NCBI GenBank assembly: GCA_964575675.1
Contig: CAZNRY010000125.1
Span: 1-12,578, forward strand
Direction of reading: 5' to 3'
Source of the DNA: CAZNRY01 sp964575675
Lineage (GTDB): Bacteria; Eisenbacteria; RBG-16-71-46; CAIMUX01; VGJL01
Length of the DNA stretch: 12,578 bases
Shown: positions 1 to 7,167 of the stretch, piece by piece
Layout of the letters: every line of letters starts with the position of its first letter
How positions within the stretch are numbered: the first letter of the stretch is position 1
The notes under the pieces: model-generated
Database searches by the model: none
What the model was told of the DNA's origin: nothing
The model's input: only the letters and a program-made list of their open reading frames with translations
Position numbers and translations under genes: made by a program

Positions 1-581
1 CCCCGTCCACCATGCGGCCGATGGGTCTGGCCGGCCTCTTCGCGAACGCTCTTGCCGATGGGCCGTTCCCCGAGCACTACGAGCCGGTCGAGAGCCCGGT
101 CCTGAACATGATGTCGGTCCAGCAGAACAATCCGGCGATCAAGATCTGGGAGCCCGACAAGATCGGGAGTGCCGAAGACTACCCTGTCGTCGCCACGACG
201 TATCGCGTCAGCGAGCACTGGCAGGGGGGCGCGATGACGCGCAACACCCCGTGGCTGGCGGAGCTGATGCCGGACATGTTCGTCGAGATATCGAGCGATT
301 TCGGCCGCCGTTCCGGGATCAAGACGGGCGATTGGGTTCGCGTGGAGACGGCGCGAGGCTCGATCCGCGCGCGCGCCCTCGTCACGGAGCGGTTCCAGCC
401 CTTTCAGATCGGCGATCGACTCGTGGACGAAATCGGGATCCCTTGGCATTGGGGCTATAGCGGGCTCGTACAGGGCGACAGCGCCAACGTGCTGACACCG
501 CACGTCGGCGATGCGAACACGATGATCCCGGAGTACAAGGCGTTCCTCTGCCGGATCCAAAAAGTTGAGGAGGTGGCGTGA
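1..581 (+). CDS. fdhA: Formate dehydrogenase catalytic (alpha) subunit, C-terminal part
   Basis: Partial gene: the reading frame is open from base 3 and ends at TGA 579-581, so only about the last 190 residues of a roughly 1000-residue protein are here. The visible part matches the molybdopterin-dinucleotide-binding C-terminal domain of respiratory FdnG/FdoG-type formate dehydrogenases. It has the ADGPFPEHYEP segment, a VEIS...R.GIKTGDWVRVE.ARG beta-barrel signature, IGIPWHWGY and the near-terminal LTPHVGDANT...PEYKAFLCRI. Enzymes of this type oxidise formate to CO2 at a Mo or W bis-pterin centre and are normally exported by Tat to the periplasm. The N-terminus, the catalytic Sec/Cys and any Tat signal lie outside the window, so metal and Sec use cannot be read directly. 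The stop overlaps the next gene's start by one base, showing an operon with the Fe-S subunit. Confidence 0.95.
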   Translation, partial: PSTMRPMGLAGLFANALADGPFPEHYEPVESPVLNMMSVQQNNPAIKIWEPDKIGSAEDYPVVATTYRVSEHWQGGAMTRNTPWLAELMPDMFVEISSDFGRRSGIKTGDWVRVETARGSIRARALVTERFQPFQIGDRLVDEIGIPWHWGYSGLVQGDSANVLTPHVGDANTMIPEYKAFLCRIQKVEEVA

Positions 582-1378
582 TGGTCGTGAAAGCAATGCT
601 CATCGACACCGTGAGGTGCATTGGCTGCCGTGGCTGTCAGGTCGCCTGCAAGCAGTGGAACGGACGGAAGGCGGAGATCACCAGCTTCTTCGGCGGCCCG
701 GGCTATCAGAATCCGTCCGATCTGAGCGCGGAGACCTGGACGCTGATCACGTACAACGAGGTTCCCGTCCGCGGTCGGATCGACTGGGTCTTCGGGAAAA
801 AGCAGTGCATGCACTGCGTGGACCCGGCATGCGCCTCAGCGTGCCCGGTGGCCGCTCTCGAGAAACGTCCCGAGGGGCCGGTCATCTATCACAAGCATAA
901 GTGCATCGGGTGCCGGTACTGCATGCTTGCGTGCCCCTTCGAGGTTCCGCGCTTCGAGTACGAAAGCGCCAACCCCTACATCACGAAGTGCACGATGTGC
1001 TTCGATCGCCTCCAGGCAGGCGGGGTGCCGGCTTGCGCGAAGGTCTGCCCCACCGGAGCCGTCGCGTTCGGCAACCGCGATGAGCTGATCCGCGAGGCCC
1101 AACGGAGAATCAGCACGGCGCCGAGCGAATACCTCCATAAGATCTACGGGCTGGAGGAAGCTGGGGGAACCTGCGTCTTCCACCTCTCCAACGTCCCATT
1201 CGAGAAGCTTGGGTACCGGACGGATATCCCCAAGGAAGCGATCAACAAGTATACGAAGAAGGCGATGGAGGCGATTCCCGTGGCGATGCTGGGGCTGGCA
1301 ATCCTCCTGGGCGGAATCTACAAGCTCCGCACTCGGAACGTTGAAGAGGATGTCCACGGTCCCGCAGCGGGGAAATAG
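581..1378 (+). CDS. fdhB: Formate dehydrogenase iron-sulfur (beta) subunit with C-terminal membrane anchor
   Basis: A 265-residue ferredoxin-type electron-transfer subunit. All sixteen cysteines for four [4Fe-4S] clusters are present: Cys13/16/19/23, 76/79/84/88, 108/111/114/118 and 137/140/152/156. Residues about 230-248 (AIPVAMLGLAILLGGIYKL) form a single C-terminal membrane helix followed by a short charged tail, as in FdnH and in the hydrogenase-2 subunit HybA. There is no signal peptide, so export would be as a passenger with the Tat-exported alpha subunit. Start: ATG 581 is chosen because it follows a strong GAGGAGG (567-573) by 7 nt and shares its A with the upstream TGA; an in-frame GTG at 578 is the alternative. 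The role is to pass electrons from the alpha-subunit active site to the membrane subunit encoded next. Confidence 0.95.
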   Translation: MVVKAMLIDTVRCIGCRGCQVACKQWNGRKAEITSFFGGPGYQNPSDLSAETWTLITYNEVPVRGRIDWVFGKKQCMHCVDPACASACPVAALEKRPEGPVIYHKHKCIGCRYCMLACPFEVPRFEYESANPYITKCTMCFDRLQAGGVPACAKVCPTGAVAFGNRDELIREAQRRISTAPSEYLHKIYGLEEAGGTCVFHLSNVPFEKLGYRTDIPKEAINKYTKKAMEAIPVAMLGLAILLGGIYKLRTRNVEEDVHGPAAGK

Positions 1379-1387
1379 GGGGAGATG

Positions 1388-2710
1388 ATGGCAGCGATTA
1401 CCAAAACGAGAGGTGCTGGCACGATCCTCCTCTACTTACTCGTGGGGTTGGGCCTCGTGTTGGCGATCTGGCGATTTATCTTCGGGATCGGCGCGATCAG
1501 CAATCTGAATCAGGGGTATCCCTGGGGTTTCTGGATCGGATTCGACATTCTCGCGGGGATCGCATTGGCTGCCGGCGGCTTCGTCGTCGCCGCTCTGGTC
1601 CATATCTTTGGGGGTAGGAAGTACCATGCGCTGGTGCGCCCCGCCATCTTCACGGCCCTGCTCGGGTACCTCCTCTTCATCGCAGGACTCCTGGTGGATA
1701 TCGGACGGCCGTGGACCATCTGGCAGATGATGATCTACTGGCATCACGAATCGCCCATGTTCGAGGTTGGGTGGTGCGTGATGATGTATACGACCGTTCT
1801 TATCCTCGAGTTCCTGCCGGTGGTTCTCGGGAAGTGGAAGATGCTGGGGCTGCTCGAACTCTGGCGGAAGTATGTGCCGTGGGTCGCGTGGGGGATCGTC
1901 ACGCTATTCACCATTGCGATGACGAACTCGATTGCATGGACGGTCGCGATAAGCGGCGTCCTGCTTCTCTTCAATATCCTCGTCGGCATGGGAGCGATCC
2001 GGCGTGACCCGGACACCCCAACCATCCTGATCATGGCGGGGGTCATGTTCTCCACCATGCATCAATCGTCCCTGGGGACGGTCTTCACCATCGCGCCGCA
2101 CAAGCTCCACGCGCTTTGGTTCAGCCCAATCCTGCCGATCCTCTTCTTCCTTTCGGCGGTCATGGCGGGGCTTGCCATGGTCATTGTCGAATCGATGTGG
2201 AGCGCGAAGCACTTCAAGCGAGAACCGGAAACCCACCTTTTGCGCGGGATCGCCCGCGGACTCACCTGGGCAATCGTCATCTACATGGCCGTCAAGATGA
2301 TCGATCTCGTGGTGCGCGGTGCTGTGGTAGAGGCCTTTGCGTTCACGCCAAAGGCGCTCGCGTTCTGGCTGGAGATCACGCTCGGTCTCATCGTCCCGCT
2401 TGCGCTCCTGATGCAGGAGGAGACACTGAACAGCAACAGAGGACTTCTGTGGTCGGCCATCTTCGTCGTGGCAGGCATGATCGTCAACCGCCTCAATGTC
2501 GCCATAACGGGGATCGATGCGGCCTACCCGATTTCGTACACACCGCTCTGGTCGGAGGTCGCCGTTTCGGCCGGGATTGTGTCGCTCGGACTGCTCGCCT
2601 ATCGAGAGGTGGTCGCCCGCTTCCCGATCCTCGGGGAACACGTCGCTGCGCATCCTCCCGCCGATATGTCGAGGCGGCCTACAGCGTTCCAACCTGAGGG
2701 GAGGAGCTGA
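1388..2710 (+). CDS. HybB/NrfD-family membrane subunit (quinone-reactive) of the formate dehydrogenase
   Basis: A 440-residue polytopic membrane protein with about ten hydrophobic segments. It resembles HybB, the NrfD-superfamily subunit of hydrogenase-2, and not the small di-haem cytochrome b (FdnI) usual for formate dehydrogenase-N. Diagnostic stretches are YPWGFWIGFDILAG near residue 45, FIAGLLVDIGRPW, and FSTMHQSSLGTVF followed by HKLHALWFSPILP. NrfD-family subunits carry no haem and exchange electrons with quinone near the periplasmic face. The gene lies 9 nt after the Fe-S subunit. Two adjacent Met codons exist (1385 and 1388); the G-rich Shine-Dalgarno at 1378-1384 gives usable spacing only to 1388, although 1385 is possible. 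The C-terminal tail after the last helix is about 30 residues, hydrophilic and Pro/Arg-rich. Confidence 0.9.
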   Translation: MAAITKTRGAGTILLYLLVGLGLVLAIWRFIFGIGAISNLNQGYPWGFWIGFDILAGIALAAGGFVVAALVHIFGGRKYHALVRPAIFTALLGYLLFIAGLLVDIGRPWTIWQMMIYWHHESPMFEVGWCVMMYTTVLILEFLPVVLGKWKMLGLLELWRKYVPWVAWGIVTLFTIAMTNSIAWTVAISGVLLLFNILVGMGAIRRDPDTPTILIMAGVMFSTMHQSSLGTVFTIAPHKLHALWFSPILPILFFLSAVMAGLAMVIVESMWSAKHFKREPETHLLRGIARGLTWAIVIYMAVKMIDLVVRGAVVEAFAFTPKALAFWLEITLGLIVPLALLMQEETLNSNRGLLWSAIFVVAGMIVNRLNVAITGIDAAYPISYTPLWSEVAVSAGIVSLGLLAYREVVARFPILGEHVAAHPPADMSRRPTAFQPEGRS

Positions 2711-2711
2711 G

Positions 2712-3215
2712 ATGAACTGGATGTTTCGTACTATGCTCGGTTTCTCGACCGTCCTCAGCCTAGTCCTGGTTTTGTTCCTGAATGGTCAGGTGGGGAAGCT
2801 GCGGGCCGATGTCGCCGGCCTCAAGGATGTCCTCGCCACGAAGGATGATCTCATACGCGTCAGCGTCCCCCCAGTGAAGCTCCTCCACGAGGAGAAGTGC
2901 ACGAGTTGCCACACGGAGAGGCGCTTCGCAGGGGAGCACAACGTGCGCGGGGAGATCGAGGCGGCTCTGACGCACATGAAGGCGATGCCGGACGCGAACA
3001 TCTCGGATGAGGATATGGGCAAGATCCACGCCTCGCTCGAGTTGCTGCGCTGCGCGAATTGTCACGGCGAGGACAATCTCCGTCTGTTGGCACTCAAGAC
3101 GCCGGAACAACGAATGGAGCTCATCCGGAGGATGGCCGTGAAGCCGGGGTCGAATCTCACGCCCGATGAGACCGAGTCCATCCAGAGGGCGTACCAGCAG
3201 CTTTATGGATTCTAG
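2712..3215 (+). CDS. Membrane-anchored two-haem c-type cytochrome
   Basis: A 167-residue protein with an uncleaved-looking N-terminal hydrophobic helix (residues about 5-24), then a short charged helical linker and two CxxCH haem-c sites, CTSCH (63-67) and CANCH (114-118). The two haem segments look like one module repeated: CxxCH, then about 20 residues to a Met-containing helix (HMKAMP; RRMAVKP), then D/E-rich residues and a final helix. Those Met residues are candidate distal haem ligands. It should face the periplasm. Start ATG 2712 sits one base after the preceding stop and follows a strong GGGGAGGAG (2698-2706); longer upstream frames only overlap the HybB-like gene. Its place in the operon suggests it receives electrons from the formate dehydrogenase, or from the quinone pool, for a periplasmic partner. 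I do not recognise a named family. Confidence 0.85.
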   Translation: MNWMFRTMLGFSTVLSLVLVLFLNGQVGKLRADVAGLKDVLATKDDLIRVSVPPVKLLHEEKCTSCHTERRFAGEHNVRGEIEAALTHMKAMPDANISDEDMGKIHASLELLRCANCHGEDNLRLLALKTPEQRMELIRRMAVKPGSNLTPDETESIQRAYQQLYGF

Positions 3216-3231
3216 TCCGGCATGTTGGATG
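3216..3231 (+). repeat. Direct repeat copy 1 (15/16 identical to 3343-3358)
   Basis: TCCGGCATGTTGGATG starts immediately after the cytochrome stop codon. A copy differing at one base lies just before the porin ribosome binding site. Function unknown; it could be a regulator site or the trace of a small duplication. Confidence 0.7.
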
Positions 3232-3342
3232 TGTTCGTTCATTCGCATGAAGCGCAACCCCGGGAATGGGCCACCTTGCCCGTCCGAGGCCGGGCGCACC
3301 TGGTCCCGTGAATGACGGACCGCGGTGCGCCGTGCCCGGAAA

Positions 3343-3358
3343 TCCGGGATGTTGGATG
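3343..3358 (+). repeat. Direct repeat copy 2, next to a short dyad
   Basis: TCCGGGATGTTGGATG, 127 nt downstream of copy 1. Its first six bases also form the right arm of a perfect dyad, CCCGGA-AA-TCCGGG (3335-3348). Together these lie in the 167-nt gap between the cytochrome and the porin, which holds no gene and no clear terminator. Confidence 0.7.
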
Positions 3359-3370
3359 AGGGTCTCTAAA

Positions 3371-3379
3371 AAGGAGGGG
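3371..3379 (+). promoter_or_regulatory. Ribosome binding site that fixes the porin GTG start
   Basis: AAGGAGGGG lies 3 nt upstream of GTG 3383 (GGAGG core spacing 5). It selects this start over ATG 3356, which would lie before the ribosome binding site and add charged residues in front of the signal peptide. Confidence 0.8.
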
Positions 3380-3382
3380 AAC

Positions 3383-4597
3383 GTGAGGACTGCCGTGCTT
3401 CTGATGGTGTTGGGGGGATTGCTCGTCCCGGGCGTCGTGCTGGCAGCCGTGGAAACCGCGCCGTTCGGATTCGTGCTCGTCAACGCGAGCTACAACACGA
3501 GGAGCATGACCGATGTTCCATGGGTCGCTCCGGGCGCCGGTGCTGGGGAACCGAACTTCAACCTCTTCGCGAGGCAGACGCGGATTGGCTTCAAGATGAA
3601 GAGCGACGCGCAGTACGCCCCATCCGGGGCGATCGAGGTGGACTTCTACGGTCTGCGGGGCAGCGGCGGCAACGGCGGCCCCACGCAGGTCGCCCCGCGC
3701 CTGCGCCGGGCCTTCATGGAGATTCACTTCAAGAATCTCGACCTCTTGGCCGGCCAGGAGTGGATTCCATTCTCCCCACTCAACCCGACGACGCTCATGC
3801 ACGCTTCCCTCCCGGGGATGATGGCCTCGGGCAACCTCTGGGCGCGCCTGCCTCAGATTCGAGCGACGATGAGGCCGGTCTCGGACGACAAGAGCGAGGT
3901 CAAGATCGATCTGGCGCTCATGAGGCCGCTCGGCGCCGATGCCGAGATGACGCCGGTCACCCAGGCCGATGCTCTGGGCCGGGGCGAGCGGTTCGGATGG
4001 CCTTGGGTCCAGGGGCGCCTGGGGTATGCGGCCAAGGGCGCGACCAAGGTGTCCGTCGGCGCGGGGGGTCACTTCGGAATGGAGGACTTCGGCGATGATC
4101 CCGCCGGGGACGATCTGACCGGCGCCTCGATGGCCGTGGGAGGCGACCTCCAGATCACCGCGGGCAAGGCGACGATCAGCGGAGAGGGGTTCTGGGGGCA
4201 GAACATCAACACGCTGTTCAGCAACGCCAAGTTCGCGATGGTACCGGACAGCATCAAGGTGGATGACGCCTACCGGACCTTCCAGAGCGTCGAAGAGATC
4301 AAGGTGGTCGGTGGTTGGGGCGAGCTGAAGGTCGCAGCAACCCCGAAGCTCGACGTCGTGCTCAACGGCGGAGTCGAGCAACTCGACGATGAGTTCCTGG
4401 CCGCCGGCGCACTCAAGTCGAACACAACCGTCATGGGCGGGATCATCTGCAAGTCGACCCCGGGGGTCCAGATCGGTCTGGAGGCCGGCCTCATCATGAC
4501 GAAGTTCAAAGGGAACGATCCGGGAACCTCCGACAGCGAGGAGGAATACGACCGGAACAACCTGAACGTGAACCTGTCGTTCATGTACAGCTTCTAG
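3383..4597 (+). CDS. Outer-membrane beta-barrel porin (DcaP-like or related)
   Basis: A 404-residue exported protein. With the GTG 3383 start it has a clean signal peptide: short basic start, hydrophobic core (LLMVLGGLLVPGVVL) and a VLA-A cleavage site near residue 21. The body is rich in alternating beta-strand patterns and Gly/Asp turns and ends in LSFMYSF, the terminal Phe typical of proteins inserted by the BAM machinery. The ARQTRIGFK segment followed by an acidic strand and the LAGQEWIPFSPL stretch recall DcaP-like and related trimeric porins that pass small anions or carboxylates. This assignment rests on recalled motifs, so family is moderate and substrate unknown. It follows the formate dehydrogenase genes by 167 nt on the same strand, so it may be co-transcribed or have its own promoter. 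Passing formate or a metal oxyanion across the outer membrane is a plausible guess only. Confidence 0.8.
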   Translation: MRTAVLLMVLGGLLVPGVVLAAVETAPFGFVLVNASYNTRSMTDVPWVAPGAGAGEPNFNLFARQTRIGFKMKSDAQYAPSGAIEVDFYGLRGSGGNGGPTQVAPRLRRAFMEIHFKNLDLLAGQEWIPFSPLNPTTLMHASLPGMMASGNLWARLPQIRATMRPVSDDKSEVKIDLALMRPLGADAEMTPVTQADALGRGERFGWPWVQGRLGYAAKGATKVSVGAGGHFGMEDFGDDPAGDDLTGASMAVGGDLQITAGKATISGEGFWGQNINTLFSNAKFAMVPDSIKVDDAYRTFQSVEEIKVVGGWGELKVAATPKLDVVLNGGVEQLDDEFLAAGALKSNTTVMGGIICKSTPGVQIGLEAGLIMTKFKGNDPGTSDSEEEYDRNNLNVNLSFMYSF

Positions 4598-4835
4598 ACG
4601 ATTTTGACTTCGGCTGAGAAGCGAGCCCGCTCACCGCGAGGTCCGGCGCCCCGGGGAGAAAGCCCTAGCCGAGTGGATGCGCGAGGCGAGCTTCTCAAGT
4701 CTGCTCAAACTGGTCTAGAACGGTTTCTTTGCGGCCATCCGGCCGCGGGCAGCCGTGGTAGAAGACTTCTCCGTCATGAGGGCTGGTAGCACGGAATGCT
4801 CCCGTGCTCCCGGCCCTCCGGTTCCTGCACCCGCA
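4598..4835. other. Intergenic region between convergent operons
   Basis: 238 nt with no credible gene. It holds a small GC hairpin, GCGGCC-ATCC-GGCCGC (4731-4746), and a much longer hairpin at 4778-4818 (separate entry). I looked for a selenocysteine tRNA on both strands, because formate dehydrogenases often need one, and found no T-loop or UCA anticodon loop in a proper context. Confidence 0.6.
4778..4818. terminator. Long hairpin between convergent operons, probable bidirectional terminator
   Basis: GAGGGCTGG (4778-4786) pairs with CCGGCCCTC (4810-4818) and AGCACGG (4788-4794) pairs with CCGTGCT (4802-4808). This makes a 16-bp stem with one T/C mismatch, one G-T pair and a 7-nt loop. It begins 17 nt past the minus-strand operon's last stop and lies 180 nt past the porin. 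No T-run follows on either strand, so intrinsic termination would be atypical; RNA stabilisation is another possible role. Confidence 0.55.
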
Positions 4836-5156
4836 TTAGGGCGTGTAGTCCCGCTCCACGATTATGCTGAGTGAAGTGGTCCCGTCGACGATCTGCACGG
4901 CCTCCACGGCGACCTCCGTCTCGGCTGCGAGGTTCTGCGCATCCTGAGGCAGGATGAGGACCCGCAGATGTCCCTCATGGAAGCTCACGAAGGCCCCCGA
5001 GGCGGCCGCATCAGTCTCGATGGAGTAGATGAAGTGTTGCGCTTCCGTCGGTCCCGCAGGGAGCGTGCGCTCGACCCGTCCCGACCTGGCGAGCTGGCGG
5101 CACTCGTCGCCGTCCAGCCGGATCCGGATTGAGTGCTCGTAAATGCGTAGCTTCAA
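4836..5156 (-). CDS. Small conserved protein of unknown function, last gene of the tup-moaA operon
   Basis: A 106-residue soluble protein, last of five genes and 24 nt after moaA. Its pattern is an N-terminal MKLRIYEHSIRIRLDGDE strand-and-turn, a GRVERTL segment, an aromatic FIYSIETD strand, an EGHLRVLILP strand and a C-terminal SLSIIVERDY. It resembles a family of roughly 110-residue hypothetical proteins beginning MKIRIKGNSIRLRL (I recall it as DUF7009, not verified). No catalytic or metal motif is evident; a single Cys is present. The start is TTG 5156, chosen because it gives the family-like MKLRI start and follows AGGAG by 9 nt; no suitable ATG exists. Its co-operonic position suggests a part in metal handling, cofactor synthesis or formate dehydrogenase assembly, but function is unknown. 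Confidence 0.8.
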   Translation of the reverse strand: MKLRIYEHSIRIRLDGDECRQLARSGRVERTLPAGPTEAQHFIYSIETDAAASGAFVSFHEGHLRVLILPQDAQNLAAETEVAVEAVQIVDGTTSLSIIVERDYTP

Positions 5157-5165
5157 TGAAGCGCT

Positions 5166-5170
5166 CTCCT
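5166..5170 (-). promoter_or_regulatory. Ribosome binding site supporting the TTG start of the small protein
   Basis: AGGAG on the minus strand within GAGAGGAGAG, 9 nt before TTG 5156-5154. It is the only good initiation context at the beginning of this gene. Confidence 0.65.
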
Positions 5171-5180
5171 CTCGCGATCG

Positions 5181-6143
5181 TCAGCCGCCGATTTGGGGCA
5201 TCGGGGCGGCGCGCTCGGTCCGCACCTCGGTCTCGGACGACCGCCGAAGAGCGCGTTCGATCGTCTCGGCCAGCGCGTCAATCCTGAACAAAGGACGCAC
5301 GCACGGCCTCAAATCGTGCGCCTCCGCGTCCAACAGGCAAGGGATGAGCATGCCGTCGCCCCGCAGCCGGATTCGATCGCACGCCGAGCAGAACGGCTCG
5401 GTCATGGGAGAGATGAATCCGCAGATCGCCGGTCCTCCATCAACCGTGTACCGCATGGCGGAACTGCCCGGGTTCCCGTCCTCGGCGACAGGCGACAGGC
5501 CATGCCGTTCTTCGATCAGTCGTTTCACCTCGCTGTTGGGGATGTACTCCGATCGCTGGGCCCTGATGGGCATCTGCTCAATGAATCGAACTTCGACGCC
5601 GGTGTTTCGCGCGAAGGCCACGAAAGCGAGCACCTCATCCAGGTTCGTCCGCAGGACCACGACGTTCAGCTTCACAGGAGAAAAGCCGCTCGCCAAGGCG
5701 GTCTCGATGCCACGCAAGGTGCGGTCGAGGCCGTCGACTCCCGTGATCTCGCGGAACAGATCGTGGCGGAATGTGTCGAGGCTGATGTTGAGCCGCTTCA
5801 CGCCCGCCCTGCGAATGTCGGCCGCCATCTCATCGAGGAAGTAGCCGTTTGTCGTGAGGGAGACGTCGGTGAGACCCGGGACGCGGCAAAGCTGCGCGAG
5901 GAATGTACAGACCTCCCTGCGGACGAGCGGTTCTCCTCCGGTTACGCGCACCTTCGTGATACCGAATCGGGCCGCCAACAGCCGGATGATCGATATCATC
6001 TCGTCGAACCGGAGCATCTCGGAGTGGGGGATCTTCCGTACGCCTTCGGGCGGCATGCAGTACGCGCACCGGAAATTGCAGAGGTCGGTCAACGAGACCC
6101 GCAGATATCGAATCGACTTCGTGCGCACCGCGGGGTCCTTCAT
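5181..6143 (-). CDS. moaA: GTP 3',8-cyclase MoaA (molybdopterin synthesis, first step)
   Basis: A 320-residue radical-SAM enzyme that, with MoaC, turns GTP into cyclic pyranopterin monophosphate, precursor of the Mo/W cofactor. The SAM cluster motif is CxxxCxxC at Cys22/26/29 (LCNFRCAYC). VTGGEPLVRR follows, then the RFIEQMP substrate segment. The second cluster motif appears as FCSACDRIRLRGDG...PCL near the end, and the protein finishes in Gly-Gly, which MoaA needs for activity. Length is usual for the family. It starts 7 nt after the tupC stop with only a weak Shine-Dalgarno, so it is likely coupled to tupC. Placing moaA inside a tungstate-uptake operon ties pterin synthesis to metal supply. 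MoaC, MoaE, MoaD, MogA and MoeA are not in the window. Confidence 0.96.
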   Translation of the reverse strand: MKDPAVRTKSIRYLRVSLTDLCNFRCAYCMPPEGVRKIPHSEMLRFDEMISIIRLLAARFGITKVRVTGGEPLVRREVCTFLAQLCRVPGLTDVSLTTNGYFLDEMAADIRRAGVKRLNISLDTFRHDLFREITGVDGLDRTLRGIETALASGFSPVKLNVVVLRTNLDEVLAFVAFARNTGVEVRFIEQMPIRAQRSEYIPNSEVKRLIEERHGLSPVAEDGNPGSSAMRYTVDGGPAICGFISPMTEPFCSACDRIRLRGDGMLIPCLLDAEAHDLRPCVRPLFRIDALAETIERALRRSSETEVRTERAAPMPQIGG

Positions 6144-6150
6144 GACCGCT

Positions 6151-7167
6151 TCACATTACGTGGACGGCGTCGGGGGCAAACTGCACGATGACGTCCATGT
6201 GGATATTCAGCTTTGATTCTTCGTAAGACGACCGGCTCATCGCAATCGTGAACTTCTCCCCGGCATCAACTTCGAGCCAGACGGTGCTCCCCTCCGATCG
6301 GACGCAGATGATGCGGCCCGGAAAGGCGTTTGGCGTGTCCTTCGGCGCCGGGACGGGGGAGATGCAAATCGCCTCCGGGCCAACGGAGATGAGTTGCACG
6401 TGCTGGGGGTGATCGGCGGGGAGCGAAATCCCGAGCCCCCGGCGCGTGATGAACGTCCCATCGTCGGAGGTGCCCTCGATGAGGTTCTCCAGCAAGTCCG
6501 GGCAGAATCGGCCTTCCGTCAGCGTCAAAGTCCGGTTCGAGAGTCTGATGGCAAGGTGGAGATCATGTGTGGTGAAGACCACACAAGTCCCCAACCCGGC
6601 GATGATCTCCTCGATGATGTTGCGCGAAGTCCTGTCGAGGTGCGCCATCGGTTCGTCGAGGAGAAGGACTTCCGGCTCGGCGATCAGCACCCTGCCGAGT
6701 GCCACGCGCTTCTGCTCTCCCCCCGAGAGAGCGCGCGGATTCGCGAGCGCGTGGGCCGACAGATGGAGCTTCTCGCACATCTGGCCGACGCGCGAAGCAA
6801 TCTCGCCTGCAGAACAACGGCGCACCTTGAGGGGGTAGGATAGGTTCTCCGCGACGCTGCCGTGGAATAACCAGGGGTGCTGCCTGAGGAGACCGATGCC
6901 TCTGCGGCGGGTGTCGGCCCCGTTTCGGAAGGGACTGGACCCGGGAGAGACCTCTCGTCCTCTGTAGAGGAAGTGCTCGCAGGAGGTCGGTTTATCGAGG
7001 AACGCGAGGATCCGCAGAAGGGTGGTCTTTCCGGAGCCGTTCGCACCCACGACCGCGAGTTTCTCGTCCGGGTCCAAGCGGAATGCGTCAAGCGTCAGCT
7101 GAAAGCGGCCGTTCCCCGAATGCGAGCGCCTTGGATGCTCGAACCTCAGGCCGCTGATCTCATACAT
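6151..7167 (-). CDS. tupC: Tungstate/molybdate ABC transporter ATP-binding protein, with TOBE-like domain
   Basis: A 338-residue ATPase subunit. Walker A GANGSGKTT is at 41-49, Q-loop Gln96, signature LSGGE at 148-152, Walker B VLLLDEP at 167-173 and switch His201. After about residue 255 comes a separate C-terminal domain with a TOBE/Mop-like strand pattern (FPGRIICVRSEGSTVWLEVDAG ... VIVQFAP, roughly 283-335). In ModC-type ATPases such a domain binds oxyanion and controls transport; many TupC proteins are shorter and lack it. Start: ATG 7167 lies 10 nt after GGGAGG and overlaps the tupB stop by 8 nt. A TTG at 7185 would extend it by six residues but lies at that ribosome binding site. The TupA-type partner suggests tungstate, though ModC/WtpC-like naming is possible. 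Confidence 0.92.
   Translation of the reverse strand: MYEISGLRFEHPRRSHSGNGRFQLTLDAFRLDPDEKLAVVGANGSGKTTLLRILAFLDKPTSCEHFLYRGREVSPGSSPFRNGADTRRRGIGLLRQHPWLFHGSVAENLSYPLKVRRCSAGEIASRVGQMCEKLHLSAHALANPRALSGGEQKRVALGRVLIAEPEVLLLDEPMAHLDRTSRNIIEEIIAGLGTCVVFTTHDLHLAIRLSNRTLTLTEGRFCPDLLENLIEGTSDDGTFITRRGLGISLPADHPQHVQLISVGPEAICISPVPAPKDTPNAFPGRIICVRSEGSTVWLEVDAGEKFTIAMSRSSYEESKLNIHMDVIVQFAPDAVHVM

Noticed and set aside
3266..3382. Upstream start of the porin at 3266 or 3356
   Set aside because: The signal peptide and strong ribosome binding site both point to GTG 3383; upstream starts lie in repeat-containing leader sequence.
4731..4746. GCGGCC-ATCC-GGCCGC hairpin as intrinsic terminator
   Set aside because: The T-rich run lies before the hairpin on the plus strand and becomes an A-run after it on the minus strand, so neither orientation fits.
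4604..4789. 61-codon open frame between the porin and the small minus-strand gene
   Set aside because: Arg/Pro/Gly-rich composition typical of GC-rich non-coding frames, no ribosome binding site, and it overlaps the long hairpin.
4598..4835. Possible selenocysteine tRNA near the formate dehydrogenase
   Set aside because: No UCA anticodon loop with a preceding U, no T-loop and no long acceptor stem on either strand.
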